A stretch of 7,931 nucleotides of DNA from an uncultured Collinsella sp. (GTDB lineage Bacteria; Actinomycetota; Coriobacteriia; Coriobacteriales; Coriobacteriaceae). The stretch spans positions 1 to 7,931 of the forward strand of contig CAAFUK010000009.1 of assembly GCA_900766165.1 (NCBI GenBank). The letters run 5' to 3'. Below, piece after piece: positions 1-5,590 of the stretch. Position 1 is the stretch's first letter; each line of letters begins with the position of its first letter. The notes below the pieces were generated by a model that saw nothing but the letters and a program-made list of their open reading frames with translations, did not search any database and was not told the DNA's origin. The translations under genes and the position numbers were made by a program.

Positions 1-95
1 ACGTCCCTGACGGACTCGATAGCGCGGCGGCGCTCGGTCTTGCTGAGGTTCGCCATGCCCTTCTTGAAGTTGAGGACCAGGTCTTCGGCGTTCAT
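1..95 (-). CDS. Hypothetical protein, 5' part only (runs off the left edge)
   Basis: An open frame starts at the ATG read 95 to 93 and stays open for 31 codons to the window edge. It begins MNAEDLVLNFKKGMANLSKT and continues with an arginine-rich stretch (ERRR). A G-rich run (GGGGG) ends about four bases before the ATG and can serve as ribosome binding site. Codons are GC-rich, like the housekeeping genes. It lies about 20 bases downstream of the end of the truncated mntP frame on the same strand, so it could be co-transcribed with it, although a candidate promoter of its own is present at 130-160. I do not recognise the family. The visible piece is charged and soluble, with no signal peptide or membrane segment. 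Confidence 0.6.
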   Translation of the reverse strand, partial: MNAEDLVLNFKKGMANLSKTERRRAIESVRD

Positions 96-115
96 GCTGC
101 CCCCATCATCGCGGT

Positions 116-406
116 CTACAGGGCTAACGATATGGCACCGTGGGGACACATGTATGTCAATCCTGGTCTAACAGAGCCAAGGATAAAGGCGATCCAATGG
201 TCGATGGGTCCGATGATGCCCATGAATTGACTGCCGAGCGCCCATCCGATTACGGGCATGCCGGCCTGAAAGCCGCCAAAGAACAGGCCGAGCACCACGG
301 CGACTTTAAGGTTGATCTTCTTCATGCCAAGGCCCTTGCAGATGGAAACGGCAAAGGCGTCCATCGAAAGGCCAACGGCGAGCAGCACGAGCTCGGCGAG
401 TCCCAT
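116..406 (-). pseudogene. mntP: Truncated MntP-family manganese efflux pump (C-terminal half missing)
   Basis: The frame starts at the ATG read 406 to 404, with AGGGAG seven bases upstream, and gives 96 residues. Residues 1-77 match the N-terminal half of MntP (DUF204), a small inner-membrane Mn2+ exporter: MGLAELVLLAVGLSMDAFAV carries the family's first helix with its SMDAFA motif, and later segments include GGFQAGMPVIGW and DHWIAFILG. Intact MntP is about 185-190 residues with six helices and a second SLDA-type motif. Here the match stops at about residue 77 (near position 175) and an unrelated 19-residue tail runs to the stop. None of the three minus-strand frames to the left continues the protein, so this is a deletion or rearrangement junction (or an assembly join), not a simple frameshift. 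Known role: export of excess Mn2+. The remnant should not transport. A Mn2+ riboswitch precedes it. Confidence 0.8.
130..160 (-). promoter_or_regulatory. Candidate promoter and near-palindrome ahead of the left-edge gene
   Basis: On the minus strand a perfect -35 hexamer TTGACA (160 to 155) is followed, after 17 bases, by TGCCAT, a weak -10, with CCATAT overlapping it. The -35 overlaps a 14-base near-palindrome, GACACATGTATGTC (145-158), the kind of symmetry used by dimeric repressors. Transcription would start about 30 bases ahead of the ATG at 95. The -10 match is poor, so the promoter is only a candidate. The whole element lies inside the non-homologous tail of the mntP remnant, so it probably arrived with the downstream gene. 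Confidence 0.35.
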
Positions 407-411
407 AGTCT

Positions 412-460
412 GGCTCCCTCTCTGCGGGCGAACCCGCGTGTACTTCTGGCAGGGGAGTAA
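412..460 (-). promoter_or_regulatory. mntP ribosome binding site within a foldable leader segment
   Basis: Between the riboswitch terminator and the mntP start, the transcript contains TTACTCCCC (460 to 452), then a stable UUCG-type hairpin GCGGG-TTCG-CCCGC (437 to 424), then the ribosome binding site GAGGGAG (420 to 414). CTCCC (457 to 453) is perfectly complementary to the GGGAG of the binding site, so a hairpin capped by the UUCG stem could hide it. The same CTCCC can also pair with GGGAGTA at the 5' end of the aptamer (592 to 586). The pairings are seen in the sequence. A second, translational layer of control is inferred. Confidence 0.4.
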
Positions 461-461
461 C

Positions 462-505
462 AAAAAAGACCCGTGGCGTACGCGTTGCGCGCACAGCCAC
501 GAGTC
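462..505 (-). terminator. Riboswitch-controlled intrinsic terminator
   Basis: On the minus strand GACTCGTGGC (505 to 496) pairs with GCCACGGGTC (477 to 468), with one G-T pair. The stem can extend inward through GTGCGCG and CGCGTAC around a tiny loop. It is followed at once by six T (467 to 462). The upstream arm includes the P1 3' strand CTCGT of the aptamer, so terminator and ligand-bound aptamer are mutually exclusive. This is the expression platform of the Mn2+ switch. Confidence 0.9.
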
Positions 506-600
506 TCGTTCATTAAGGCAAGCCAGGCCGCATCGGCCAGTGTGTTGACTTACCGCGCCACCGGAGGCGAACCCGATCACGCGACTACTCCCTCATTTAT
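499..600 (-). promoter_or_regulatory. yybP-ykoY Mn2+ riboswitch aptamer
   Basis: The minus-strand leader of mntP carries the conserved blocks of the yybP-ykoY family in order: GGGAGTAG (592 to 585), GTCAACACACTGG (549 to 537), CCTGGC (on the 3' side of the central stem) and TGAACGAGAC (512 to 503). Helix P1 can form between ATGAG (596 to 592) and CTCGT (503 to 499), directly flanking the conserved loop sequences as in the family consensus. This class binds Mn2+ and switches on Mn2+ exporters such as MntP, which matches the gene downstream. The 3' strand of P1 lies inside the 5' arm of the terminator at 462-505, so Mn2+-stabilised P1 would disrupt the terminator and turn expression on. Confidence 0.93.
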
Positions 601-755
601 GCGAATCCCGATGCTACCACATAAGCAGCTCATTTGGATTGGGGCTCTCAGCTGTGTTCGCTCATTCTGTAAGCATCGGATTTTGCGGGCGTCACAGGGG
701 CAAACCGTGAGAAACTTATTGACGTTTATGGAGCGTATACGATGGGAGCGATGCC
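601..755. other. Divergent intergenic region between the Mn2+ riboswitch and disA
   Basis: Together with the riboswitch leader this makes 349 bases without a protein gene. It must hold promoters for both directions. For disA I find no strong sigma-A promoter: TTGACG (719-724) and TATACG (736-741) are only 11 bases apart. An inverted repeat joins AATCCCGATGCT (604-615) and AGCATCGGATT (672-682), with one unpaired base; its left arm overlaps the candidate mntP -10. A shorter CAGCT/AGCTG pair (626-630 and 650-654) nests inside. No small ORF with a plausible ribosome site was found. Confidence 0.4.
611..618 (-). promoter_or_regulatory. Candidate extended -10 promoter for the riboswitch-mntP transcript
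   Basis: The minus strand reads TGGTAGCAT, a TGn-extended -10 of the form TG-G-TAGCAT, ending at 611. A start about seven bases further on (around 604) would put the aptamer's conserved GGGAGTAG close to the 5' end of the RNA, as expected. No convincing -35 is seen 16-18 bases upstream. Confidence 0.35.
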
Positions 756-758
756 TTG
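744..758 (+). promoter_or_regulatory. Ribosome binding site that sets the TTG start of disA
   Basis: GGGAG (744-748) is spaced seven bases from the TTG at 756. Two nearby ATGs (742 and 751) are out of frame with the DisA protein, so they cannot be its start. The weak start codon may keep DisA levels low. Confidence 0.7.
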
Positions 759-1823
759 GATAAGAACGAGCTGCAAAAGCGTATGGAACAGGCCATCCGC
801 CTGACGGCACCTGGTCAGCCGATCCGCACCGCCCTCGACATGATCATTGCCGGTCACCTGGGCGCCCTTATCTGCGTCGGCGACACCGAAAACGTGCTCG
901 CCGCCGGTAACGACGGCTTCCCGCTCAACATTTCGTTTACCTCGAACCGCCTGTTCGAGCTCTCCAAGATGGACGGTGCCATCGTTATCGATGGCGACCT
1001 CACCCAGATCCTGCGTGCCAACTTCCACCTCAATCCCGATCCCTCGCTCGCCACGAGTGAGACGGGCATGCGTCACCGTACTGCCGCTCGCATGTCGGTG
1101 CTCACCGACGCCATCGTGATCTCGGTTTCGGCTCGTCGTGCCGTCGTCAACGTGTACGTCCACGGCAAGAGCTACGAGATCCAGCCCGTCACCACCATCA
1201 TGAGCTCGGTCAACCAGCTCGTCGCCACGCTCCAGACTACCCGTCAGTCGCTCGATCGCTCCCTGCTGCGCCTGACGGCCCTTGAGCTCGACGACTACGT
1301 CACGCTCGCCGACATCACCGGCATCTTCTCGAGTTTCGAGATCATGCAACAGGCAAAGACCGAGCTTAAGGATTGCATCGTCAAGCTGGGTAACCAGGGC
1401 AAGCTCGTGCAGATGCAGCTCGAGCAGCTCGCGGGCTCCAGCATGGATACCGAATACGACTTGATGATCCGCGACTACGCAAGCGATTCCTCTGAGGCCA
1501 ACGCCGAGAAGATTCGCGCTGAGCTTGCCCGTATGACGCCTAAGGACCTGTCCGACCCGCAGCACGTGGCGGCAGTTCTGGGCTATGACGACTTGGACGA
1601 GGACTCCGTCATGACGCCGCTGGGCCTGCGCACGCTTTCGCGCGTGTCCGTCGTGCGCGACGGCGTGGCCGAGAAGATCGTCGACGAGTATGGCTCGCTG
1701 CAGGAGCTCATGGACGACATCAGCGAGGATCCGGAGCGCTTGGGCGACTTTGGCGTCAACAACCCTGCCATTCTTGCGGACTCGCTGTACCGCATGAAGG
1801 GCACCAAACAGGGGAACGCATAA
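756..1823 (+). CDS. disA: DNA integrity scanning diadenylate cyclase DisA
   Basis: A 355-residue protein, the usual DisA length, that makes the second messenger c-di-AMP from two ATP and in the family scans DNA for damage. The N-terminal cyclase (DAC) domain spans about residues 10-145 and has both signature motifs, DGA at 73-75 and RHRT at 106-109, in the context SETGMRHRTAARMS. A helical linker (about 150-285) follows, then a C-terminal helix-hairpin-helix DNA-binding region (about 288-350). In the last part, where the family usually has a GIGEVRA-like hairpin, this protein reads FGVNNPAIL, so the hairpin is diverged. The start is TTG: no ATG or GTG lies in frame between the upstream stop at 720 and this codon, and GGGAG (744-748) sits seven bases before it. 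Its stop overlaps the ispD start by one base (TAATG), so the two are translationally coupled. Confidence 0.95.
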   Translation: MDKNELQKRMEQAIRLTAPGQPIRTALDMIIAGHLGALICVGDTENVLAAGNDGFPLNISFTSNRLFELSKMDGAIVIDGDLTQILRANFHLNPDPSLATSETGMRHRTAARMSVLTDAIVISVSARRAVVNVYVHGKSYEIQPVTTIMSSVNQLVATLQTTRQSLDRSLLRLTALELDDYVTLADITGIFSSFEIMQQAKTELKDCIVKLGNQGKLVQMQLEQLAGSSMDTEYDLMIRDYASDSSEANAEKIRAELARMTPKDLSDPQHVAAVLGYDDLDEDSVMTPLGLRTLSRVSVVRDGVAEKIVDEYGSLQELMDDISEDPERLGDFGVNNPAILADSLYRMKGTKQGNA

Positions 1824-2551
1824 TGGCGCCCGTATGCGCTGTGGTCGTTGCCGGCGGCAGCGGCCAGCGCTTTGGAAATCCCGGCGGCAAGCAGCTCGTT
1901 AACGTGGCGGGCCGTCCGCTCATGAGCTGGTCCATCCGCGCGTTCGACCGGAGCGACAAGGTCGGCCACATCGTGGTGGTGTGTCCTGCCGAGCGCCGTG
2001 CCGAGATGCGCCGCCTGGCCATCGACCCGTTTGACTATGACACGCCCATCAGCTTTGCCGATGCCGGCGATACCCGCCAGGACTCCACCCGTGCCGGCGT
2101 GCATGCGGTTCCGGCGGGTTTCGAATATGTCGCCATCCACGACGGCGCCCGTCCGCTCATCACGACCGAGGCCATCGACCACGCTATCGACGTGCTCATG
2201 GGTGACCGCTCGCTCGACGGCGTCGTGTGCGGCCAGCCCGCGATCGACACGCTCAAGATCGTCGATGGCGACAATATCGTCGAGACGCCGCCGCGTGAGC
2301 TCTACTGGGCAGCGCAGACGCCGCAGATCTTTAGCGTCGATGCTATGAAGCGCGCCCACGCTGCAGCCATTGCCGAGGGCTTTATCGGTACCGATGATTC
2401 GTCGCTGGTCGAGCGCATGGGTGGGCGCGTCCGCTGCGTCCAGAGCCCACGCGATAACCTTAAGGTGACGGTGCCCGAGGACCTGCGTCCCGTAACCGCG
2501 ATTCTGCTTGGCCGCATGGCCGAGGGAGAGGACCTTCCCCATGTTCAGTAA
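1823..2551 (+). CDS. ispD: 2-C-methyl-D-erythritol 4-phosphate cytidylyltransferase IspD
   Basis: A 242-residue cytosolic enzyme of the MEP isoprenoid pathway. It joins CTP and methylerythritol phosphate to give CDP-methylerythritol. The N-terminal nucleotide-binding loop reads VVVAGGSGQRFGNPGGKQ (residues 7-24), with R16 and K23 in the places of the catalytic E. coli R20 and K27. The usual PKQ is GKQ here. Further family motifs are GDTRQDS (82-88), IHDGARPL (105-112), AAQTPQIF (163-170), GTDDSSLVE (189-197) and DNLKVTVPEDL (211-221), which holds the conserved lysine K214. All expected catalytic positions are present. The start ATG overlaps the disA stop by one base, and the 3' end overlaps ispF by 11 bases. 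Adjacent ispF encodes a later step of the same pathway. Confidence 0.95.
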   Translation: MAPVCAVVVAGGSGQRFGNPGGKQLVNVAGRPLMSWSIRAFDRSDKVGHIVVVCPAERRAEMRRLAIDPFDYDTPISFADAGDTRQDSTRAGVHAVPAGFEYVAIHDGARPLITTEAIDHAIDVLMGDRSLDGVVCGQPAIDTLKIVDGDNIVETPPRELYWAAQTPQIFSVDAMKRAHAAAIAEGFIGTDDSSLVERMGGRVRCVQSPRDNLKVTVPEDLRPVTAILLGRMAEGEDLPHVQ

Positions 2552-3035
2552 CCTGCGCATTGGCCATGGCTACGACGTTCACCGTCTGGTGGAGGGGCGT
2601 CGATGTATCATCGGCGGTGTCGACATTCCCTACGAGCGCGGCCTGCTGGGCCACTCGGATGCCGATGTGCTCGCGCACGCCTTGGCCGACGCCATTCTGG
2701 GCGCCTGCCGTGGGGGAGACATCGGCAAGCTATTCCCCGACACCGATCCCGCCTACGAGGGTGCCGATTCGATGGTGCTGCTTGCCCGCGTGATGGACTA
2801 TGCGCGTGAGCTGGGCTTTGAGTTTGTCGATGCCGATTGCACCATTGCCTGCCAGCAGCCTAAGATCACCCCGCATCGCGATGCCATGCGCGCCAACCTT
2901 GCCCATGCCCTGGGCGTTGACGTCGAAAACGTGGGCGTCGCCGCCACTACGACCGAAAAGCTCGGTTGGGAAGGCCAGGGCGAGGGAATCGGCGCCTGGG
3001 CCGTCTGCCTGCTACAGAAAACCGTTAAGGAGTAA
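2541..3035 (+). CDS. ispF: 2-C-methyl-D-erythritol 2,4-cyclodiphosphate synthase IspF
   Basis: A 164-residue MEP-pathway enzyme. As a homotrimer it cyclises CDP-methylerythritol phosphate to methylerythritol cyclodiphosphate and releases CMP. The metal ligands are visible as D12 and H14 in GHGYDVHRL and H46 in DADVLAHAL. Also present are the FPDTDP motif (65-70), the QQPKITPH segment (105-112) and the TTTEKLG motif (136-142). The ATG at 2541 is preferred over an in-frame ATG at 2508: it gives the usual family length, puts the conserved RIGHGYDVH near the N-terminus, and has AGGGAGAGG (2523-2531) nine bases upstream. The 11-base overlap with ispD suggests coupled translation. The stop lies 3 bases before cysS. 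Confidence 0.95.
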   Translation: MFSNLRIGHGYDVHRLVEGRRCIIGGVDIPYERGLLGHSDADVLAHALADAILGACRGGDIGKLFPDTDPAYEGADSMVLLARVMDYARELGFEFVDADCTIACQQPKITPHRDAMRANLAHALGVDVENVGVAATTTEKLGWEGQGEGIGAWAVCLLQKTVKE

Positions 3036-3038
3036 CGA

Positions 3039-4505
3039 ATGCGTATCTACAACAGCGCTACCCATAAAAAGGAAGAGTTCCAGCCCATCGAGTCCGGCAA
3101 GGTCCGCATGTACGTGTGCGGCCCCACGGTCTACGACAACATCCACATCGGCAACGCCCGTACGTTCATCAGCTTTGACGTGATTCGCCGCTGGCTCATC
3201 GCGAGCGGTTACGAGGTCACGTTCGCCCAGAACCTCACCGATGTCGACGACAAGATCATCAAGCGCGCCAACGAGCAGGGCCGTACGGCCGCCGAGGTCG
3301 CGACGGAGTTCTCCGACAAGTTCATCGGCGTCATGCGCGCCGCCAACGTGCTCGATCCCGATGTGCGCCCCCGCGCCACCAAGGAGATCGGCCCCATGAT
3401 CGCCATGATCAAGACGCTTATCGAGCAGGGCCACGCTTACGCAGCCGATAACGGCGACGTGTACTTTACCGTGCGCAGCGATCCCAACTATGGTCAGGTC
3501 TCGGGCCGCAACATCGACGACCTTATGGTTGGCGCGCGCATCGAGGAGAACGAGGACAAGAACGACCCGCTCGACTTTGCCCTGTGGAAGGCCGCCAAGC
3601 CCGGCGAGCCCAGCTGGCCGAGCCCCTGGGGCGAGGGCCGTCCCGGTTGGCACACCGAGTGCGCCGCCATGGTGCATCGCTACCTGGGCACTCCGATCGA
3701 CATCCACGGCGGCGGCTCCGACCTTGCCTTCCCGCATCACGAGAACGAGTGCGCCCAGGCCACCTGCGCCTGGCACCAGGGCTTCTCCAACACCTGGATG
3801 CACACGGGCATGCTGCTGGTAGACGGCGAGAAGATGTCCAAGTCGCTCGGCAACTTCTTTACGCTGGCCGAGGTCCTCGAGCAGCACTCCGCTGCCGCCC
3901 TGCGCCTGCTGATGCTGCAGACGAGCTATCGCTCGCCGCTCGACTTTTCTTGGGAGCGCCTGGAGGGTGCCGAGAACTCGCTCACGCGTATCGCCGGTAC
4001 GGTCGAGAACCTGCGTTGGGCCGCGAACCACGCGACGGCCGATGCCGACGAAGCGGCTGCCGAGGCGTTTGCCGCCAAGGCCGCCGAGACCCGCACCACC
4101 TTTAAGGAGTGCATGGATGACGACTTTAACACCGCCGGTGCCATGGGTGCTGTCTTTGGCTTTGTGACCGAGTGCAACCAGTACCTGGAGCAGGCGGGCG
4201 ATGCTGCCGACAAGGCCGCTGCCCTGGCCGCCGCCGATACGCTGGTCGAGCTGCTCGATACGTTTGGCGTCGAGCTTCCCGAGCCCAAGGTCGAGCTGCC
4301 GCTGGGCCTGCTGGGCGTTGCCGCCGGCCTGGTCGCCTACACGGGCGACGACGTGGACGAGGCTGCTGCCAAGATTCTCGAGGCCCGCGCCGAGGCCCGT
4401 GCCGCCAAGAACTGGGATCTGGCCGACGCCATCCGCGACCAGCTCAAGGACCTGGGCCTGACGATTGAAGATACCGCCGCCGGCACTCGTATCAAATCTC
4501 TCTAA
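3039..4505 (+). CDS. cysS: Cysteinyl-tRNA synthetase
   Basis: A 488-residue class I aminoacyl-tRNA synthetase that charges tRNA-Cys in the cytosol. The HIGH-type motif is HIGN (residues 36-39) after CGPTVYDNI, and KMSKS is at 265-269. The four zinc ligands that select cysteine align as C27, C208, H233 and E237 (in FPHHENE). The Rossmann catalytic core takes about 20-310, and the helical DALR-type anticodon-binding region follows (about 345-488). It contains an alanine-rich stretch (about 330-352) and a conserved KNWDLADAIRDQL segment near the end. The length is slightly above the E. coli enzyme (461). The ribosome site AAGGAG (3027-3032) lies six bases before the ATG, inside the end of ispF. 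No T-box leader is possible in the 3-base gap, so cysS is expressed with the upstream genes. Confidence 0.96.
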   Translation: MRIYNSATHKKEEFQPIESGKVRMYVCGPTVYDNIHIGNARTFISFDVIRRWLIASGYEVTFAQNLTDVDDKIIKRANEQGRTAAEVATEFSDKFIGVMRAANVLDPDVRPRATKEIGPMIAMIKTLIEQGHAYAADNGDVYFTVRSDPNYGQVSGRNIDDLMVGARIEENEDKNDPLDFALWKAAKPGEPSWPSPWGEGRPGWHTECAAMVHRYLGTPIDIHGGGSDLAFPHHENECAQATCAWHQGFSNTWMHTGMLLVDGEKMSKSLGNFFTLAEVLEQHSAAALRLLMLQTSYRSPLDFSWERLEGAENSLTRIAGTVENLRWAANHATADADEAAAEAFAAKAAETRTTFKECMDDDFNTAGAMGAVFGFVTECNQYLEQAGDAADKAAALAAADTLVELLDTFGVELPEPKVELPLGLLGVAAGLVAYTGDDVDEAAAKILEARAEARAAKNWDLADAIRDQLKDLGLTIEDTAAGTRIKSL

Positions 4506-4527
4506 TCCCCGCGGGTTTCCCAAGCAC

Positions 4528-4630
4528 CCGACCGCCCGAGCCACGGCACCTTGCCTTTCAATCGTCGGGCATGACCTCAAGGTCTATGCCCTCCTCTTTC
4601 AAGGCAATCTGCCGCACCTCGGGCGGTCGG
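4528..4630. repeat. 103-nt long imperfect inverted repeat / hairpin between cysS and rlmB
   Basis: The arms pair in nested blocks: 4528-4540 with 4618-4630 (CCGACCGCCCGAG, 13 bp perfect), 4544-4548 with 4610-4614 (CGGCA, 5 bp), 4551-4557 with 4601-4607 (TTGCCTT, 7 bp), 4567-4572 with 4586-4591 (GGGCAT, 6 bp) and 4573-4576 with 4581-4584 (GACC, 4 bp), closed by a TCAA tetraloop. The internal loops are symmetrical (3x3, 2x2, 9x9), with a single bulged base at 4585, giving about 35 pairs. This is either one long RNA hairpin in the operon transcript or an ageing inverted duplication. A T-rich stretch follows (4631-4656) but no clean T-run, so it is not a standard terminator. Possible roles are an RNase III processing site, a small RNA or a MITE-like insertion. 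The function is unknown. Confidence 0.8.
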
Positions 4631-4672
4631 TCTATTTGTTTCGTTTGATAGTTGTATTTAGGAGGTCGCTTT

Positions 4673-5587
4673 ATGGCCGACAATCGCAAGCGTGCGCCTC
4701 GTGGCGGCAAGCAGGCTGCTTCTGGCTCGCGTCCGATTCGCCGCAATGACCGCGCTGCCGCTCCCAAGGGCCAGCGCGATCGCGCCCAGGCCGCACGTCC
4801 GCAGCGCGATCGCAACCGCGACGCTGTCCAGGCTCCCAAGGGCGAGTTTATCGAAGGTCGTCGTGCTGCCGCCGAGGCGCTACGCACTGGTTTTCCCATC
4901 AAGTGCGCGCTCATTGTCGAGGGTGGAGAGCGCGATGCCGCCTTGTCGCGCCTGGTCGACGACCTCAACGCCGCGGGCGTCCGCATTAAGTATGTGCCGC
5001 GTGCGCAGCTCGACGCACTGTCGAGCCATGGCGCTCATCAGGGCATTGCGCTCGAGGTGGGTAATTTCCCCTATGCCGATGTTGCCGATATCCTCGACCG
5101 TGCGGGCGACGGTCCGGCGCTCGTCATCGTGCTCGACCACGTGACCGACGACGGTAACTTTGGCGCTATCGTGCGCTCCGCCGAGGTTGTGGGCGCGGCC
5201 GGCGTCGTCATCGCCAATAAGCGTGCTGCCGGCGTGACCGTGGGCAGCTACAAGACCTCTGCCGGCGCCGTCATGCACCTGCCTATCGCGCAGGTGCCCA
5301 ACATCGCCCGTGCGCTCGATGACCTCAAGGCCGCTGGCTTTTGGGTGGGCGGTGCCTCCGAGCACGCCGAGGGCAGTTGCTGGGATGCTCCCTTCGAGGG
5401 CCGCGTGGCGCTTGTCATGGGTTCCGAGGGCGACGGCATCTCGCGCCTGGTGCTCGAGAAATGCGACTTTTTGACCAAGCTTCCCCAGCGCGGCATGACC
5501 GAGAGCCTCAATGTTGCCCAGGCGACCACTGCGCTGTGCTTTGAGTGGCTGCGCCGCAATGCCGGCGAGCTCATGGGGGAGGAGTAG
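4673..5587 (+). CDS. rlmB: 23S rRNA 2'-O-ribose methyltransferase, SpoU/TrmH family, RlmB-like
   Basis: A 304-residue SPOUT methyltransferase, predicted to use SAM to methylate a guanosine ribose in 23S rRNA (Gm2251 in E. coli). Residues 1-57 form an unusual basic, low-complexity tail rich in R, K, A and Q with QRDR repeats. The substrate-binding domain is about 59-132 (starting EFIEGRRAAAEAL). The trefoil-knot catalytic domain is about 148-295 with motif 1 LDHVTDDGNFGAIVRSAE (154-171, including N162 and R168), motif 2 LVMGSEGDGIS (247-257) and motif 3 MTESLNVAQA (275-284). The start at 4673 follows AGGAGG (4660-4665) by seven bases. An upstream in-frame TTG (4652) precedes that site and is rejected. 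The family is certain; the exact target nucleotide is inferred. It is followed 3 bases later by yacP, as in Bacillus. Confidence 0.92.
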   Translation: MADNRKRAPRGGKQAASGSRPIRRNDRAAAPKGQRDRAQAARPQRDRNRDAVQAPKGEFIEGRRAAAEALRTGFPIKCALIVEGGERDAALSRLVDDLNAAGVRIKYVPRAQLDALSSHGAHQGIALEVGNFPYADVADILDRAGDGPALVIVLDHVTDDGNFGAIVRSAEVVGAAGVVIANKRAAGVTVGSYKTSAGAVMHLPIAQVPNIARALDDLKAAGFWVGGASEHAEGSCWDAPFEGRVALVMGSEGDGISRLVLEKCDFLTKLPQRGMTESLNVAQATTALCFEWLRRNAGELMGEE

Positions 5588-5590
5588 CGC

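Noticed and set aside
407..580. N-terminal extension of the mntP frame up to position 580
   Set aside because: This stretch is the riboswitch aptamer and terminator; the MntP fold starts at the ATG at 406, which has its own ribosome site.
726..1565. Long minus-strand open frame antisense to disA
   Set aside because: It mirrors the GC-rich codon pattern of disA, shows no family motif, and DisA is unambiguous on the plus strand.
3005..3038. T-box or other leader for cysS
   Set aside because: The ispF-cysS gap is 3 bases, so there is no room for a leader.
3012..4580. 522-residue minus-strand open frame antisense to cysS
   Set aside because: It is a shadow caused by codon bias; the plus strand encodes CysS with HIGN, KMSKS and zinc ligands.
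4558..4986. Minus-strand open frame ending in a protein-like stretch (ALKEEGIDLEVMPDD) in the cysS-rlmB gap
   Set aside because: Most of it is antisense to rlmB, it has no ribosome site, and its tail coincides with one arm of the large hairpin, so the protein-like look is incidental.
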